Positions 36,394 through 48,501 of a stretch of 64,000 nucleotides of DNA are shown piece by piece. Position numbers and translations under genes: made by a program. Location: the NCBI GenBank assembly GCA_905183005.1, contig CAJJDO010000104.1, forward strand, positions 332,008 through 396,007, read 5' to 3'. The DNA comes from Paramecium pentaurelia. Its lineage: Eukaryota > Ciliophora > Oligohymenophorea > Peniculida > Parameciidae. Within the stretch, counting starts at the first letter, position 1. Each line of letters starts with the position of its first letter. Under the pieces are notes generated by a model, which saw only the letters and a list, made by a program, of their open reading frames with translations, was not told the DNA's origin and did no database searches.

Positions 36394-37784
36394 ATGATTT
36401 CATTTGATCAAATTCTTGAAACTAAAATTGGGACCGGATTGTACTAAGGCAAAACACTCTTTATTATCGGTTTAGTTGAATTTTGTGATGGCATTGAGTA
36501 TACATTTATGTCAATTTTGATTGCTATTCTCTAAACTGAATGGAATTTGAATTAAGCCTAAGTTGCAACTTTGGGATCATCTTTTCTTTTTGGAGTTGTA
36601 TTAGGAAATTTATTATGTGCGTTTTTAGCTGATCAAATAGGCAGAAAAATTACATTCTCTATATTTACAGGTTTAAGTTCGTTTTTGGTATTCTACACAA
36701 GTTTTAGTAATTCTTATGAAGAAATGATTATGCTTAGACTTTGCTTTGGTTTAGTTTTTGGAACTACAAGCCCCTTGGGTTTTATTTTTATATCTGAAGT
36801 GACAGAAGCTAAATACAGAGGAAGATTTTCTTTTGGATTATCATTGCTCTATATTTTTGGAAAGATATACTTTGTCTTTCTTTGTTTCTTCTTTTTAGAT
36901 AGTTATACATCTGGTAATTGGAGAGGTTTGATTAGATTCAATGGAATACCTATCACAAGTGCTTTTATATTATCATTATTTTTCGTTTAAGAAACAATAA
37001 GATACTATTTAAATAGAGAGGAATATTAAAAAGCATTTGAAGAAATTGAAAAAATCATTAAGTTAAATGGAAAAGAGAATGCATAATTTTAAGACGAAGA
37101 AGTATGACATTTATTGTTATTTTAAAGAAAAAAGGTTTATAGGAATGGTCCCAAAAATAAATATAGGAACATAGAGAATAAGAATTACATTTATATGGGG
37201 TTCTATCCAATGAATATAGAAAAGAAACTTTATTATTGTGGCTGGTTTGCATTCTTACTAATCTATAAAATATGAGTATATATTTATTGATGCCTTTCTT
37301 ATTTGCTGAGAATAACTCAGGATTTGCACCTATGCTAAATATGTTCATAATAGAATTTTTCTTTGCATTGATCATTTATTATATGATTGACAATCCTCGT
37401 TATGGAGGCAGAATAAAGATTATGGCTTTTTCAGCTGCTGCACTAACTATTGCTAATGGTTTATTATATATTTTGAAGAATTAATTTTTGTATATAGGTT
37501 TGTTTATAATCAAAATTTCAACAAGAGGACTTTTTTCAACTATAGGCTTACTCTGTTGTGAAACCTATCCTCTTTATTTAAGATCCTAAGGTTGTGGTTT
37601 AGTTTAGGCTATAGGGAAAATTGGTGCAATACCATCTCCTTATTTTTTATTTCCTTTATTTTATATAGATCCATATTTACCTTTCGGAATTATGTGTGTA
37701 TTATCTATTATTATCTTAACTGTTACTTGCTTTTTCAACTAAGATAAAACTTAAAAGCATTTAGAAATGTTAAAAGATGAATGA
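36394..37784 (+). CDS. Major facilitator superfamily transporter (SLC22/SV2-like)
   Basis: A 454-aa protein with about 12 hydrophobic helices. The MFS motif between helices 2 and 3 is present (FLADQIGRKITFS), followed by the family E-[AT]-KYRGR-like EAKYRGRF segment after helix 4 and a second-half motif RSQGCGLVQAIGKIGA. These are typical of the organic cation/SV2-like sugar-porter relatives. One intron at 37102-37127 (26 nt) lies in the central cytoplasmic loop. An in-frame ATG at 36355 overlaps the end of the copine gene, so the next ATG, 28 bp after the copine stop, was chosen. Substrate cannot be predicted. Confidence 0.85.
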
Positions 37785-37949
37785 ATTTTTGTTATTTATT
37801 TTTTAAATAAGATTTCTGAAATAATCTGAATTATTTATTGTAGAAAAACATATGAAAAATTTAGAATGAATTCTGAATGATTAATAATAAATACATAACA
37901 TTTCTCAAATTTCTGAACTAGGTCATATTCACAAACAAATTTAATCAAT

Positions 37950-39574
37950 TCATTCTTGTATTTTGTATATTGTTTTTGCATTTCTTTTGTCAAAACGATT
38001 GCTGAGTCTTAATGTTTAACTTATTTATTTTTATAACTTCTTTAGATTGACTTCATCTAGAAATGTGTTTTCAGTATAAGATGCAACTATTTATTATAAT
38101 GTTCCTCTTTCTTCTGGTAAATTTTATAGAATCCATACTAATTTATTCCTCATTTTATTGTCATCCTCACCTCTATCTTAATAATTCTCATTGAGACCAA
38201 AATAGCCCTTTATTTTTCGAATAAATTAGCTCCGATTATTTGAAAGTGTTATTGAGATTGATCTTAAACAAGCTGAATCTTCAGATAATTATCCATTAAA
38301 GAAATTTTGATTTATAGATTCAATAATTTTCTATTTAGTACCACATCTTCCTTCTAATTATTGCAATGTTATTTTGATCATATCTTCTACAGTATAATCA
38401 TACTTAGTACTAATTCTTTACATTTTTAATTATTCTTTAGAAGGATCATCCTTCATACTCAAACTTCTAACATCACTCATTTAATCCTATACATTTTTTT
38501 TTAATTTTTATATTTTTGATTAGACAGAATACCAAGTTCTTCCTAACTATTTTGATAAATCCTAGATTTATTAATTAGTAATTGAACTATTTTAATAAGT
38601 ATTTATAAAATTTTATAAGGTTTCCATTTCTTTATTTGACCAAGTTTTTCTTCCTTTTTTTTCTATTGCTTCATTAACAATGCTTAAGGCACTTTATTAA
38701 TTAATGGAATTTGAATTTTTATGTGATTGAACTTACTATATTTTTTATTATTAAAACTATTCATTTTTAGAATCAATTTATGATGACTATTATTATTATT
38801 ATTATTATTATTATTGTTGTTGTTTTTATTCATAAGGCTATTAAAATTAGGTTTTCTATAATTTATAATCTGAAAACGATTAATTTTAATTTTCATTTTA
38901 CATTTATTATGTTAAACCTTCTGATTTAAGTAAATCAAAACACCATGAGCTATCTGCTTTATGAATTAAATTAAATATTTCTTAAATGAAATCAATCCCT
39001 AAAGAACAAACAAATGCCATAAATTACTTAACATCCAATCTAAATATTTTTCAAAAATTTATACCTTTTTTGTTATCTATACATTCTTAATTTATTTATA
39101 GTTCGGATATATTGGGAATAAAAAGATTTGAAGACTTGAGGTTGAGAAAGAGATTACTCTAAAAACGTAAAATTATCAATATTATTTAATGCATCCTAAT
39201 TTTAGGTAATCTGAATTGTTTACATTATATTTTTATTATTCTAAGAATCCATTTTATCTCTCAATAGCTTAAGAAATTAATGTATCAATCTCTTCCATAA
39301 ATGAAGGTAAGCTTTGGGACATCTTACGTTGAGGTTTCATCCTGGGTTCATGTTGGACCTCTTATTACTTTTGAACAAATTAATTAACTTCAGGCTCAGC
39401 GTTAAAAAATTTGTGCAGCCTAAAATTGTTAATTTCTGGCTGCTCAATCTGAATATGTTGGGGAAAGTTTTCATTTTCATCTTCATCCAAATCAAATTGA
39501 CCTAAAGTTACAAAGCAATCGATCTTTTAAAGCAAGTTTTAAGGACTTTAAAATGCATAAAACTCATCCTCCAT
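37950..39574 (-). CDS. DNA-binding protein with Myb/SANT-like and winged-helix-like regions
   Basis: A 523-aa protein, introns 39196-39223 (28 nt) and 39040-39064 (25 nt). The N-terminal ~230 residues are acidic then helical, without a known domain. A poly-Gln run is encoded by TAA and CAA triplets near 38790-38820. Residues ~290-345 read as a Myb/SANT helix bundle (RKTWSNKEMETL then LSKQLGRTWYSVQSKI). A second region at ~375-450 (VEDMIKITLQQLEG to FIRKIKGYFGLN) looks like a winged helix of linker-histone or HARE-HTH type. Nuclear, chromatin- or DNA-binding role inferred from these folds. Confidence 0.7.
38788..38822. repeat. Trinucleotide (ATT/GTT)n tract
   Basis: A run of ATT followed by GTT triplets on the plus strand. 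On the minus strand it reads CAA/TAA and encodes the poly-Gln of the Myb-like protein under the ciliate code. Confidence 0.85.
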
Positions 39575-40415
39575 CTCTATACCTTACCTATTATCCATTT
39601 AATTTATTATTAAATTCCTTTTTTTATACTACCTCATATTACAACTTTTAAATTAGTAAAATTGCGTATAAGTACAAATAACAAAACAGAATTGTATAAA
39701 CTAAATAGAATTGAAACATAATAAACAAAATATAATTGATTGGAAACTATCACTATTTAATCATTTAAATATGCAATAAAAATACAAGAACAATTTAAAA
39801 GAATTTGATATAGCTTATTATCAATTATTTAAGATCTGGATTGTAATAATAAGATTAGACTTTGGTTTATTTATATATTTAAACATTCCAAAAGTGTATA
39901 GAAAATATCTCCATTAATAAATTATGAAGGTATATAAAATAAACAAATTACATAAAAAGTAGTCTATGTTTCTCCTACATCTCATTTAATTCAATCAATA
40001 AATGTTTAAATATAATTTTTAATTTATCTTTTAACTTTTATAATTGCTTTTGTTATTCTTTAGTAATCCTAGCTATTGATTCATTAAATCAATATCTTTT
40101 CAATGATTTATATAATAAAATCTATTTTCCACTTTCATTTTTATGTTTTATTCTAGTTTATAAACATTATAATCATTTATCATCAACTCTTATTATATCT
40201 TTTTATTTATAAATTGAAAATCCTAAATTGAATATTAATTTGATTAACGTCAAAAGAAAAAGGGTTGTCAAAAATAAGAACTGTTGATATTATTATATAA
40301 TTTAGAGTTAAATAACACAGTTGAGAACCTTTATTCTAAAATAATGAATATATGAAAATATCTTATTGATCAATAATTATAAATATTTATATATAAATAA
40401 ATTTATCATATAAAC
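39575..40415. other. Intergenic, AT-rich; nothing identified
   Basis: 840 bp between divergent starts (Myb-like gene and aquaporin). No ORF with recognisable product. Confidence 0.5.
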
Positions 40416-41197
40416 ATGGAGGAAAATGCTATTATAAGTTAACCAAAAACAAAACAATAGATCACACCAACAACAGGAAAATCAAGAGATGAAATGAGAA
40501 TCTTTTTATTTGAATTTTTTGGAATGGCTTTATTTGCATATGGGTAAAACTTAATTAATACAATTTAGAATCATCTGTTCATAAGGATCAGATGAATTCT
40601 TAGCTTTATTTTTCTTCGCATCAGTTTGTTTGGCTGCTCCATTTTCAGGAGCACATGTAAATCCTGCTGTTACATTGGCTATGGTTTTGTCAAGAAGGGT
40701 TAATTTTGCATAAGCAGTTATATATTGGTTGGCTCAATTTTCAGGAGCATTGTGTGGAGCTTGCTGTTGCTATTTAATTTTGAATGAAGTAGATAGCCCT
40801 TAAGTTAAGAGTACTGAGTACTCATGGATATTATCAGATATAAGTGGAGAGGCATTCGGAACATTTACATTTATTTTATTCATACTCATCCAAACAGATC
40901 CAGAAACTACTTTAACTCCAGGAGGACAACCCATGACAACCTATGTATTAGTTGCTTTGGCATTGTATTTTTCAAGAGAATTTACATTTCATTCAGGAGG
41001 TAAAATAATTATTTAAATCTTAAGGATGCTTAAATCCAGGTATGGCAGTTTCATTACAATTATTTTAATCGTTTTAAACAGGAGATAGACAGAGAATGGA
41101 CTTCTTATGGGTTTATGTAGGAGGTCCATTAGGTGGAGGTTTTGGAGCCAGTGTGTTTTTTGAACTTTTTTATAAAAAATAGATAAAAAGACTCTGA
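40416..41197 (+). CDS. Aquaporin / MIP-family channel
   Basis: A 243-aa six-helix channel for water or small solutes. Helix 1 has FLFEFFGMALFAYG; the first half-helix carries the canonical SGAHVNPAVTLA; the second reads GGCLNPGMAVS, so the second NPA is NPG, and the residue before it is Leu. Introns are at 40544-40568 and 41000-41024 (25 nt each), the second just before the second NPx motif. Some divergent aquaporins have such substitutions; effect on selectivity is not predictable by eye. N-terminal tail polar, C-terminus short and basic. Confidence 0.92.
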
Positions 41198-41361
41198 TAT
41201 ATAAATAATTTAATCAGTATCATTAAGTCATATAAAATTACGTAATTACTAAGAATATATTAGTAAAATATTTCATTAAGAATAAAATTCCTTTGTAGAA
41301 AATCTATCAATTCATTTAATATAATAAAATTTGATCTAATTATTTTTACATATAAATGTAG

Positions 41362-43882
41362 TCATTTTAATATTATTGACTGTCTCATATTCTATATTTT
41401 GTTTTTTTCTATTATTTTAATATTTTTAAACTCTTAATAATTATTGCTATTGTATTTTCGATAATAATTCTTATAATTAGCTGGTGCATCAAATTATTCA
41501 ACTCCAGTTTTGATTGTTGGCTGTAAAATTTTTTGGTATTCAGCCAACATATTATCTCTTGATTATTATTAAGATTAATTAGAATTTTCAACAACTTTTG
41601 AACTTATTAGAGCTGATTGTTACATAGCAGATTAAGTTAAAGTTTGAATTGCAAAGCTTTTTAATTATTAATTCTATTATTATCTTTAAGGGATATCATT
41701 ATCAATAGATTAATAATTGAGATTTTAACTCTCTGTCATATCATCGACCATAGGATTAGCCGCTTATTCTTCGTCTAAACTCTTAAATTCTTTTACTTGC
41801 CATTAAGGAATTAATGGTTTATCAATTTTTACTGTATTTTTCTTTAAAGCTCTCTATGTTTTGAGCATTAAATTAGCTTTCTTTTTCAATTTGTTATTAT
41901 TTAATCCTTTGATTAAAGTGGTTGCATTAGCTCTAGTAGCCCATTATTTTCTATCAAATCTCTAAATTTTAACTCGATCTTATTTTAAATCCAAAACTGT
42001 AGATTCTTCAATTAATTCTTAAACTAATGGAATATAATGAGTCTTAGGACATTAATCAGCATAATGATCTGAATTATTACAAGTATAGCATTGTTATTCT
42101 ACTAAATTGTATTCTTTAGTAAATAATAATTTATCTCTTATTTGACAATACATTTCAAAATCTTCAGGAAATTTCTTCAATGTTTCTAAAAAGTCAGCTC
42201 TTGTAATTGCATACACTTGTGAATACTCTCTAGCATTTACTGTACCAGTTCTTGGAAAACCTATAATCTATGAAAATTCTAACCTGTAAAGAATGACCAT
42301 TCTCCAAAATAGCTATACAATCCTAATTTTTTTTTTATAATTTCACTATTTCCTGGTTTTACAATAACAGAACCACCAACAATATAATAGATACTTAAAT
42401 CATCAGTTTGTTCTGTAGATCCTACCCCAATTATTTCATCTCCTTAAGAAAAAGATTGTTCTCTAATTTTCTATGCTAATTCTTTCAAAAATGGTTTAGT
42501 GAAATGATTAGCAAACATAGTTCTTTAGAGAAACTATCCTAAAGACTGATACATTAATTCTTATTTTAATTCAGGTGCTAGAATTTCAAATACTTATTGT
42601 TCACTTTCCTAATCTCTACTTCCTTCTTCTGCCCAATGTTCATTTATATATTATCTTATACGTTCTCTTAATTCAGAAGGTACATTCTTTTATTCCATAA
42701 ATTTATTAATAGAAACCTCATATTTGAAGATTAGAACATACTTTTTATTTGAATCGTTGCATATAATATGAATTATATTCCTCCATCATCTTTTAAAAGT
42801 TGTTGATATTTAATGCAAATACGACAACTGCAAACATTACTCCAAAAAGAGCAAAGGAACATTCATAAATATTCATAGGAGACTAATATATAGAGTAAAG
42901 TATTTACAATATCACCAAAACCCATAGTGGTAGAGAGCACATTTAAACTGAAGTAAAAGGAATAAAAGTATATTTCATGAATTGATTTGTCTTTGATAAT
43001 ACCAAAATTACCTGGCACATTAAGCCAAGTATTAATATGGATTTTATCACCATAAATGCCTAATACATACCAAATACAACAATAAAAGTTGAAGCAGAAA
43101 AACATAAATATTAACATTTTTGTGATTTGGTAAAATGTTCTTAATCGTTTATGTAATAATATTAATTCTGCAATTTGATGATCAATTCTAAGTAGAGAGG
43201 GTAATTTGAAATAGAACATAAAGAAAATGAATCTGAAATTATTTGTATCAACTGCTAATCTAACAACACAAGAGAATAACTATTGTTAATATAAAAATAT
43301 ATACAGCAACGCAATCAAAAACAAAATATCCATAAAAGTAATGCATGGCTATCTTTCTTTTATCCAAAACAAGATTCCCATGTTTATAATAAGATGTTAC
43401 AAAATCAAGAAGCATGTCTGTTAAAAGTATTATAAAAATTCCATAAAATAATGCATATCGTCCTCCTGCATTTATGAGTTCCTAAATTTATATCGAAAAT
43501 ATACCTTCCAGAAATCTTCCCCGTACATTACATATATTGGCACTTCGAAAAAGACAAAAAGGGTAGTAATAGCTACAAATATCTTCCAAGGCCAAACTCG
43601 TTTTGGCAGAATAACCGGTAGCCATGATAAATATTCCTCAAAAAAATTGTTATCACTATGGCCATGTTCATCATTAAGATTATCATCATATATTTTAATG
43701 ACTCTTTAGATTTTTTCTTATTCTTCTTGCATCACATTTTTTTCATGAAATTATTCAAGTTTCCACTTCACTGTTTTATTTAGAGTACGGCTTCTTGATC
43801 TTTATTCAATGGACATTGAAGATACATCAGACAGAAGGGAATCCTATAATGAGTATTATTCTTGCATTTCAAATGAAGTCAT
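41362..43882 (-). CDS. Cyclic-nucleotide-gated cation/K+ channel with CCHC zinc knuckle
   Basis: A 799-aa protein, five introns: 43482-43504, 43280-43304, 42883-42907, 42717-42741 and 42261-42283 (23, 25, 25, 25, 23 nt). Six transmembrane segments occupy ~90-350 and the pore has a K+-channel-like filter, TTMGFGD, near residue 305. A C-linker and a cyclic-nucleotide-binding domain follow (GDEIIGVG, SIYYIVGGSV, GEWSFFTGFPRTGTVNARE). Directly after comes CYTCNNSDHYADQC, a perfect C-x2-C-x4-H-x4-C zinc knuckle near residue 550, unusual in an ion channel. The last ~200 residues are Gln/Asn/Lys-rich. In ciliates such channels act in ciliary and membrane excitability (family knowledge). Start is 82 bp from the divergent DLDH start. 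Confidence 0.88.
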
Positions 43883-43964
43883 TGTAATATTATGATTATT
43901 TTATTAATCGTAATTAGCGTCATTTTTATTTAATTTGTATTTTAAAACTAAAAATAAATAAATT

Positions 43965-45477
43965 ATGTTTAAGACAAGATATTTAATAACCAACCAATTA
44001 ACTCATTTCTAAAGATCATCATTCTCAAGTCAACCATTTGATTTAGTAGTAATTGGTGGTGGTCCAGGTGGATATGTTGCTGCCATAAAAGCTGCTCAAT
44101 TAGGTTTAAAAACAGCTTGTGTTGAAAAGAGAGGTACTCTTGGAGGTACTTGTTTGAATGTAGGCTGTATTCCATCTAAAGCCCTTCTAAACATCAGCCA
44201 TAAATATGAAGATGCTCACAAAAACTTCAAAGGATTAGGAATTAAGGTTGATAATTTAGGAGTTGATTGGACATAAGTACAGAAGAAGAAAAGTGATATT
44301 GTTGGATCACTTACAAAAGGAATTGAAGGTCTATTTGCTAAAAACAAAGTTTCCTATTATAAGGGATGGGGTAAATTTGCATCTAAAAATGAAATCGCCA
44401 TTGATTTAAATGATGGAAAGAAGGAGACAATAACAACTAAGAATACACTTATTGCAACAGGAAGTGAACCCACACCCTTCCCAGGTTTAGATTTTGATGA
44501 GAAAATAATCATCTCAAGTACCGGAGCATTATCTCTTTAATAAATTCCTAAAAAAATGATTGTTATTGGAGGAGGAGTTATTGGAGTTGAAATGGCGTCT
44601 GTATATTAAAGATTGGGAACAGAAGTTACAGTTGTTGAATACTTAGACAACATTTGTGGAGCTATTGATCTTGAAGTGTCTAAAGCATTCTAAAAAATAT
44701 TAACTAAATAAGGAATCAAATTCTTAATTGGACACAAAGTCTTAGGTGGAAAGAATCTTGGTAATGCTGCTGAAGTCACTATTGAACCTGTGAAAGGAGG
44801 TGATAAAATTACATTAACAGCAGATCATGTTTTAGTGAGCACAGGTAGACGTCCATATACCTAAGGATTGAATGCTGAAGTATTAATTATCTATAACTTA
44901 GTCTATTGGTGTAAAATTAGATAATAGAGGAAGAATTTAAATTGGTCATAACTTCACTACAGGGGTTGATGGTGTCTATGCTATTGGAGATGTTGTTGAA
45001 GGTCCTATGCTTGCACACAAAGCTGAGGAAGAAGGTATTGCTGTTGCTGAAATCTTGTCTGGAAAGGTTGGTCATGTCAATTACGATGCTATTCCAGGAG
45101 TTATCTATACTAGTCCAGAAGTAGCCACTGTTGGAAAAACAGAGGAAGAATTAAAGAAAGCTGGAGTTTAATATGCTAAAGGATCTTTCCCATTCTTGGC
45201 TAATTCTAGAGCCAAGGCCAATGATGATATTGAAGGTTTCGTTAAAATTTTGACTGATAAAAAAACTGACAAATTGTTGGGAGTTCATATTGTGGTAATC
45301 TTTTGATTTAAATATAAGGGACCAAATGCTGGAGAAATGATTGCAGAAGCTGTTCTAGGTATTGAATATGGTGCTGCTTCTGAAGATCTTGCTAGAACTT
45401 GCCATGCTCATCCAACCTTAAGTGAAGCTTTGAAGGAAGCATGCATGAGTGCTCATTTCAAACCTATCCATATGTGA
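43965..45477 (+). CDS. Dihydrolipoyl dehydrogenase (E3), mitochondrial
   Basis: The FAD enzyme that reoxidises lipoamide in pyruvate, 2-oxoglutarate, branched-chain and glycine complexes. The 488-aa product has GGGPGGYVAAIKAAQLG (FAD), the redox-active disulfide GGTCLNVGCIPSKALL, NAD-binding GGGVIGVEM, YAIGDVV, and the dimer-interface catalytic HAHPTLSEA. The first ~26 residues (MFKTRYLITNQLTHFQRSS) are basic and hydroxylated, a typical mitochondrial presequence. Introns are at 44880-44901 (22 nt) and 45295-45318 (24 nt). Length matches the family. Confidence 0.97.
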
Positions 45478-45539
45478 AAAGGGAGCAGTTGATAATAAAT
45501 AGTATAAATATATATTCAATAAATTTCTATTTTGATACC

Positions 45540-47160
45540 TCATTTCTTTTTCTTTTAAGTTATAGCCTATTTTGCTTTTGTTTCACAAAATGCTATATGT
45601 TTTTTTGCTGTTTCTGAATTAAACTTTCTGTTGCAGAATTTACATAAAACTAAATCTTAAGTAGCATCCATTGCATTCTTCAATGATGCTTGTTCCTCTT
45701 TTGTTAACTATTCTCCTTTTCCTTATTTAATAATAGCTCTAAAGGCTTCACTTTAGGCTTTCCATTTTGGTTTATCACTTTTAGATTCATTTTATTTCTA
45801 AACTTATTTTTATTATTATTATTTCTTCTATGGAGGAGGAGGAGGTCTAAATCCTTCTTCTTCTTCATCTAGCTATCTTTATTGTTAAGAATCAAATACT
45901 TTTCTTTTCTATTAAAATACCTTTTAGCAAATCTAAAGTTTATTATAAGTAAATTACTTTTGCATGCTTTTCTAATGCTTTCTTGTTAAAAGATCTACCA
46001 CAACCTTCAGGACATTCAAGCAATATTTCATCACCTTCCTATTCCATTTGAGTAGTTTGATTTTTTTAGTTTTGTAGTTATTGCATTTAATATTATGGCT
46101 ATTGTATTTACTATTAATATAATGGTTATTATTATTATGTTGTTTTTATTGGTTATTCTTGTATCTATTATGTTTATTATTATTATTGATTTTATTAAAA
46201 TTATTGGATTTGTTATTATTTTTAATATACAAGTTATTATTATTATAATTATTATTACTATAATTATTATTATTGTTATAATCCTCTCATATCTTATTAA
46301 TTATTTATTGGTTTTTTTACATTATATTATTACTAATATTCTTAATGTTATTAATGAGATGATTATTATGAATTTTAGAATTATATTTATTATGGTATTG
46401 ATCTTTGTTATTATTATTATCTCTATTATTGATCTATATTTTTTTATTATCTTTGTATCTATTCTTAATTAATTTATCTTGATTGTCCTTAAAATTATTA
46501 TGACTTTTATTCTTCCAATTAAGGCTATTTTTATTATCCTTAGGATTTAATTGTTTAAGATTATTAACCTTATGGCTATTGTTGTTGGCTTTATTAAACT
46601 TGAGGTCTTTATGTTTAATTATTTTATAGAGATAATCGAGCATACTATTACTCTTAGGCAGGAAGTTATTAATTATAACCAACTAAATTTTATTATTATT
46701 GATTAGCGGTTTATTAAATATTCGGTTATACTTTGAAGTATTGTTGAGATTATGTTGGTAAAGTAGTACTAATAAGAGTTTCATTTTGAAATTTCTGATT
46801 CTGATTTACTTATAACTATGAATCTAATGATGGTTTGCTTGTTGGAAGTGGTCTATCATCAAATTATCTCTAATCTTTAATTTTTATCATTTCATTTGAA
46901 TTTTATATTTAATAAGTAGGTTGTGGCGATTTTGCTTTCTATAATACTTTTGGTATTGGTCTTTCATCTATAACTTAAATTATTGGCTAATTTTGAGCAC
47001 TAGATTTTTCAAATGTTGATCTTTTGGGAGATCTGCCAACTGTTTTTTTAGTTAAATCTTCATGATTTCGTATAGGGGCATTTGATAGATTTTTGAGGGG
47101 TTTAGATGTTGAGGGTCGTTCATTTACGACTGGCTTTAAGTTTGAGAGAGTTGTGCTCAT
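45540..47160 (-). CDS. ZC2HC1-type zinc-finger protein with long poly-Gln region
   Basis: A 531-aa protein, one intron at 45933-45957 (25 nt) lying inside the first finger. The N-terminus is Ser/Pro-rich with repeated DERP/DDRP motifs. Residues ~150-380 are extremely Gln-rich, mostly encoded by TAA. Two C2HC fingers follow: CPEGCGRSFNKKALEKHAKIC (~390-410) and CKFCNRKFNSETAKKHIAFC (~505-525), the paired C-x2/3-C-x12-H-x3-C fingers of ZC2HC1 proteins, which in ciliated organisms are often found in cilia-related sets. Between them is PPPPP. Function unknown. The stop is 62 bp from the convergent DLDH stop. Confidence 0.83.
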
Positions 47161-48501
47161 TTACGGTTTAAGTTGTCTACTAAAAGCTTCATAAAGACTC
47201 TAAAAAAATGATAAAGATTGCTTACTTATTTAGGCTAATTAGACATACTTTTTTGACTGTTTATAAATTTAAAAAATATTTTTCGTTAATAATTTAAAAC
47301 AATAATCAATAATTATGTAGTATTAAGGTGATTTCTAGATTTTCTATTAGAAATAGCCTACCTTAAATTAATTTAAATGAAAACTTATTAATAAAATTAT
47401 TCTCATCAATTACTATAGTTGATTTTTCTCTACTAAATTTTAATAGATTAATTGCATTCAATATTTTATAAATTTAAACAAAAATTTCAAAATTTGCTAA
47501 AAAGGAATCGAAACTTAAACCTTTAATTCAATTCTTTGAAAATATCACAAAAAATGCTTCACCTCTAAATTCCTTTTTAATTATTAACATCTAAACTTTT
47601 GATTCCAATACTATTTTCATTAAATCACTTAGATTTTACCAAAAAAATTATCAAGTAGATTTTACATTTATTAAATAGTATAAATATAATTCATTTCCTT
47701 TGAATCAGTGTAACTTTAATTAAATTGCAATATTTATTTTTTTGTTTAATATTTTGATAACTACTTTAATTTCTTTTGAATTAAAAAACAGGAATCCCTA
47801 ATTGAAAGTATATTACTTTTTTATATTCTAACTTTAGTTCCCTATGAATTAAATTCCTTTTATAATTTATTTTATATCAGAATATTGATGTTCAACTTTT
47901 CAAGCTCATAAAACTCAAATTATGTCCTAAATTATCAATATCATTAAAACTACATACTTTCACCTTTTTTTCCATAAGTATTCTCTTTGTCTATCTAATG
48001 CATAGTAAAAGATATCCAGTATTAATTTTAAAATTGTTAAGACACATTGGAATTTGAATCTTAAGTTGTAGAATTATAAAATAAAATGAATTAAAAATAT
48101 AATATATATTCTCAAATTCTGTGTCAACATGTAAATAAACGGTAATATAAATTCATGTAATTGTTAAATTTAATTAAAAATTAGGAGTGCTTAAAATTAA
48201 TGATTTAAATATCAATAAAAAAAATAAATTAATTTCTAATAATTAAACAATAAAATAATTTAGCTGTTTCTCTAATTTACTAGAACACATAATAAGTTCA
48301 ACCTCTTGCTAACATGTATATTAGAACTATGTTTTTCTCACCATCTCAGGACTTTTTCTTGCTTTATAGAATTCTTAATATCAAATGGGTTGATATATTA
48401 CTATATTTTAATTTCTTGTTAACTTGCTACTAAAAATTATTCCTTAATTATTGAATAATAAAAATTATTTGAAATCTTGTACATCAATTATTAGATAACA
48501 A
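47161..48501. other. Long AT-rich intergenic region; nothing identified
   Basis: 1.3 kb between divergent starts, the longest clearly non-coding gap in the window. Homopolymer and (AT)-rich tracts only; I see no conserved ORF or RNA gene. Confidence 0.5.

Noticed and set aside
38477..38896. Separate minus-strand Asn-rich ORF overlapping the next one by ATGA
   Set aside because: The neighbouring frame reads as poly-Gln joined continuously to the Myb-like protein with no intron needed, so the Asn-rich frame is a shadow.
46095..46682. Hydrophobic Ile/Leu-rich plus-strand ORF
   Set aside because: It is the antisense of the poly-Gln (TAA/CAA) tract of the ZC2HC1-type gene.
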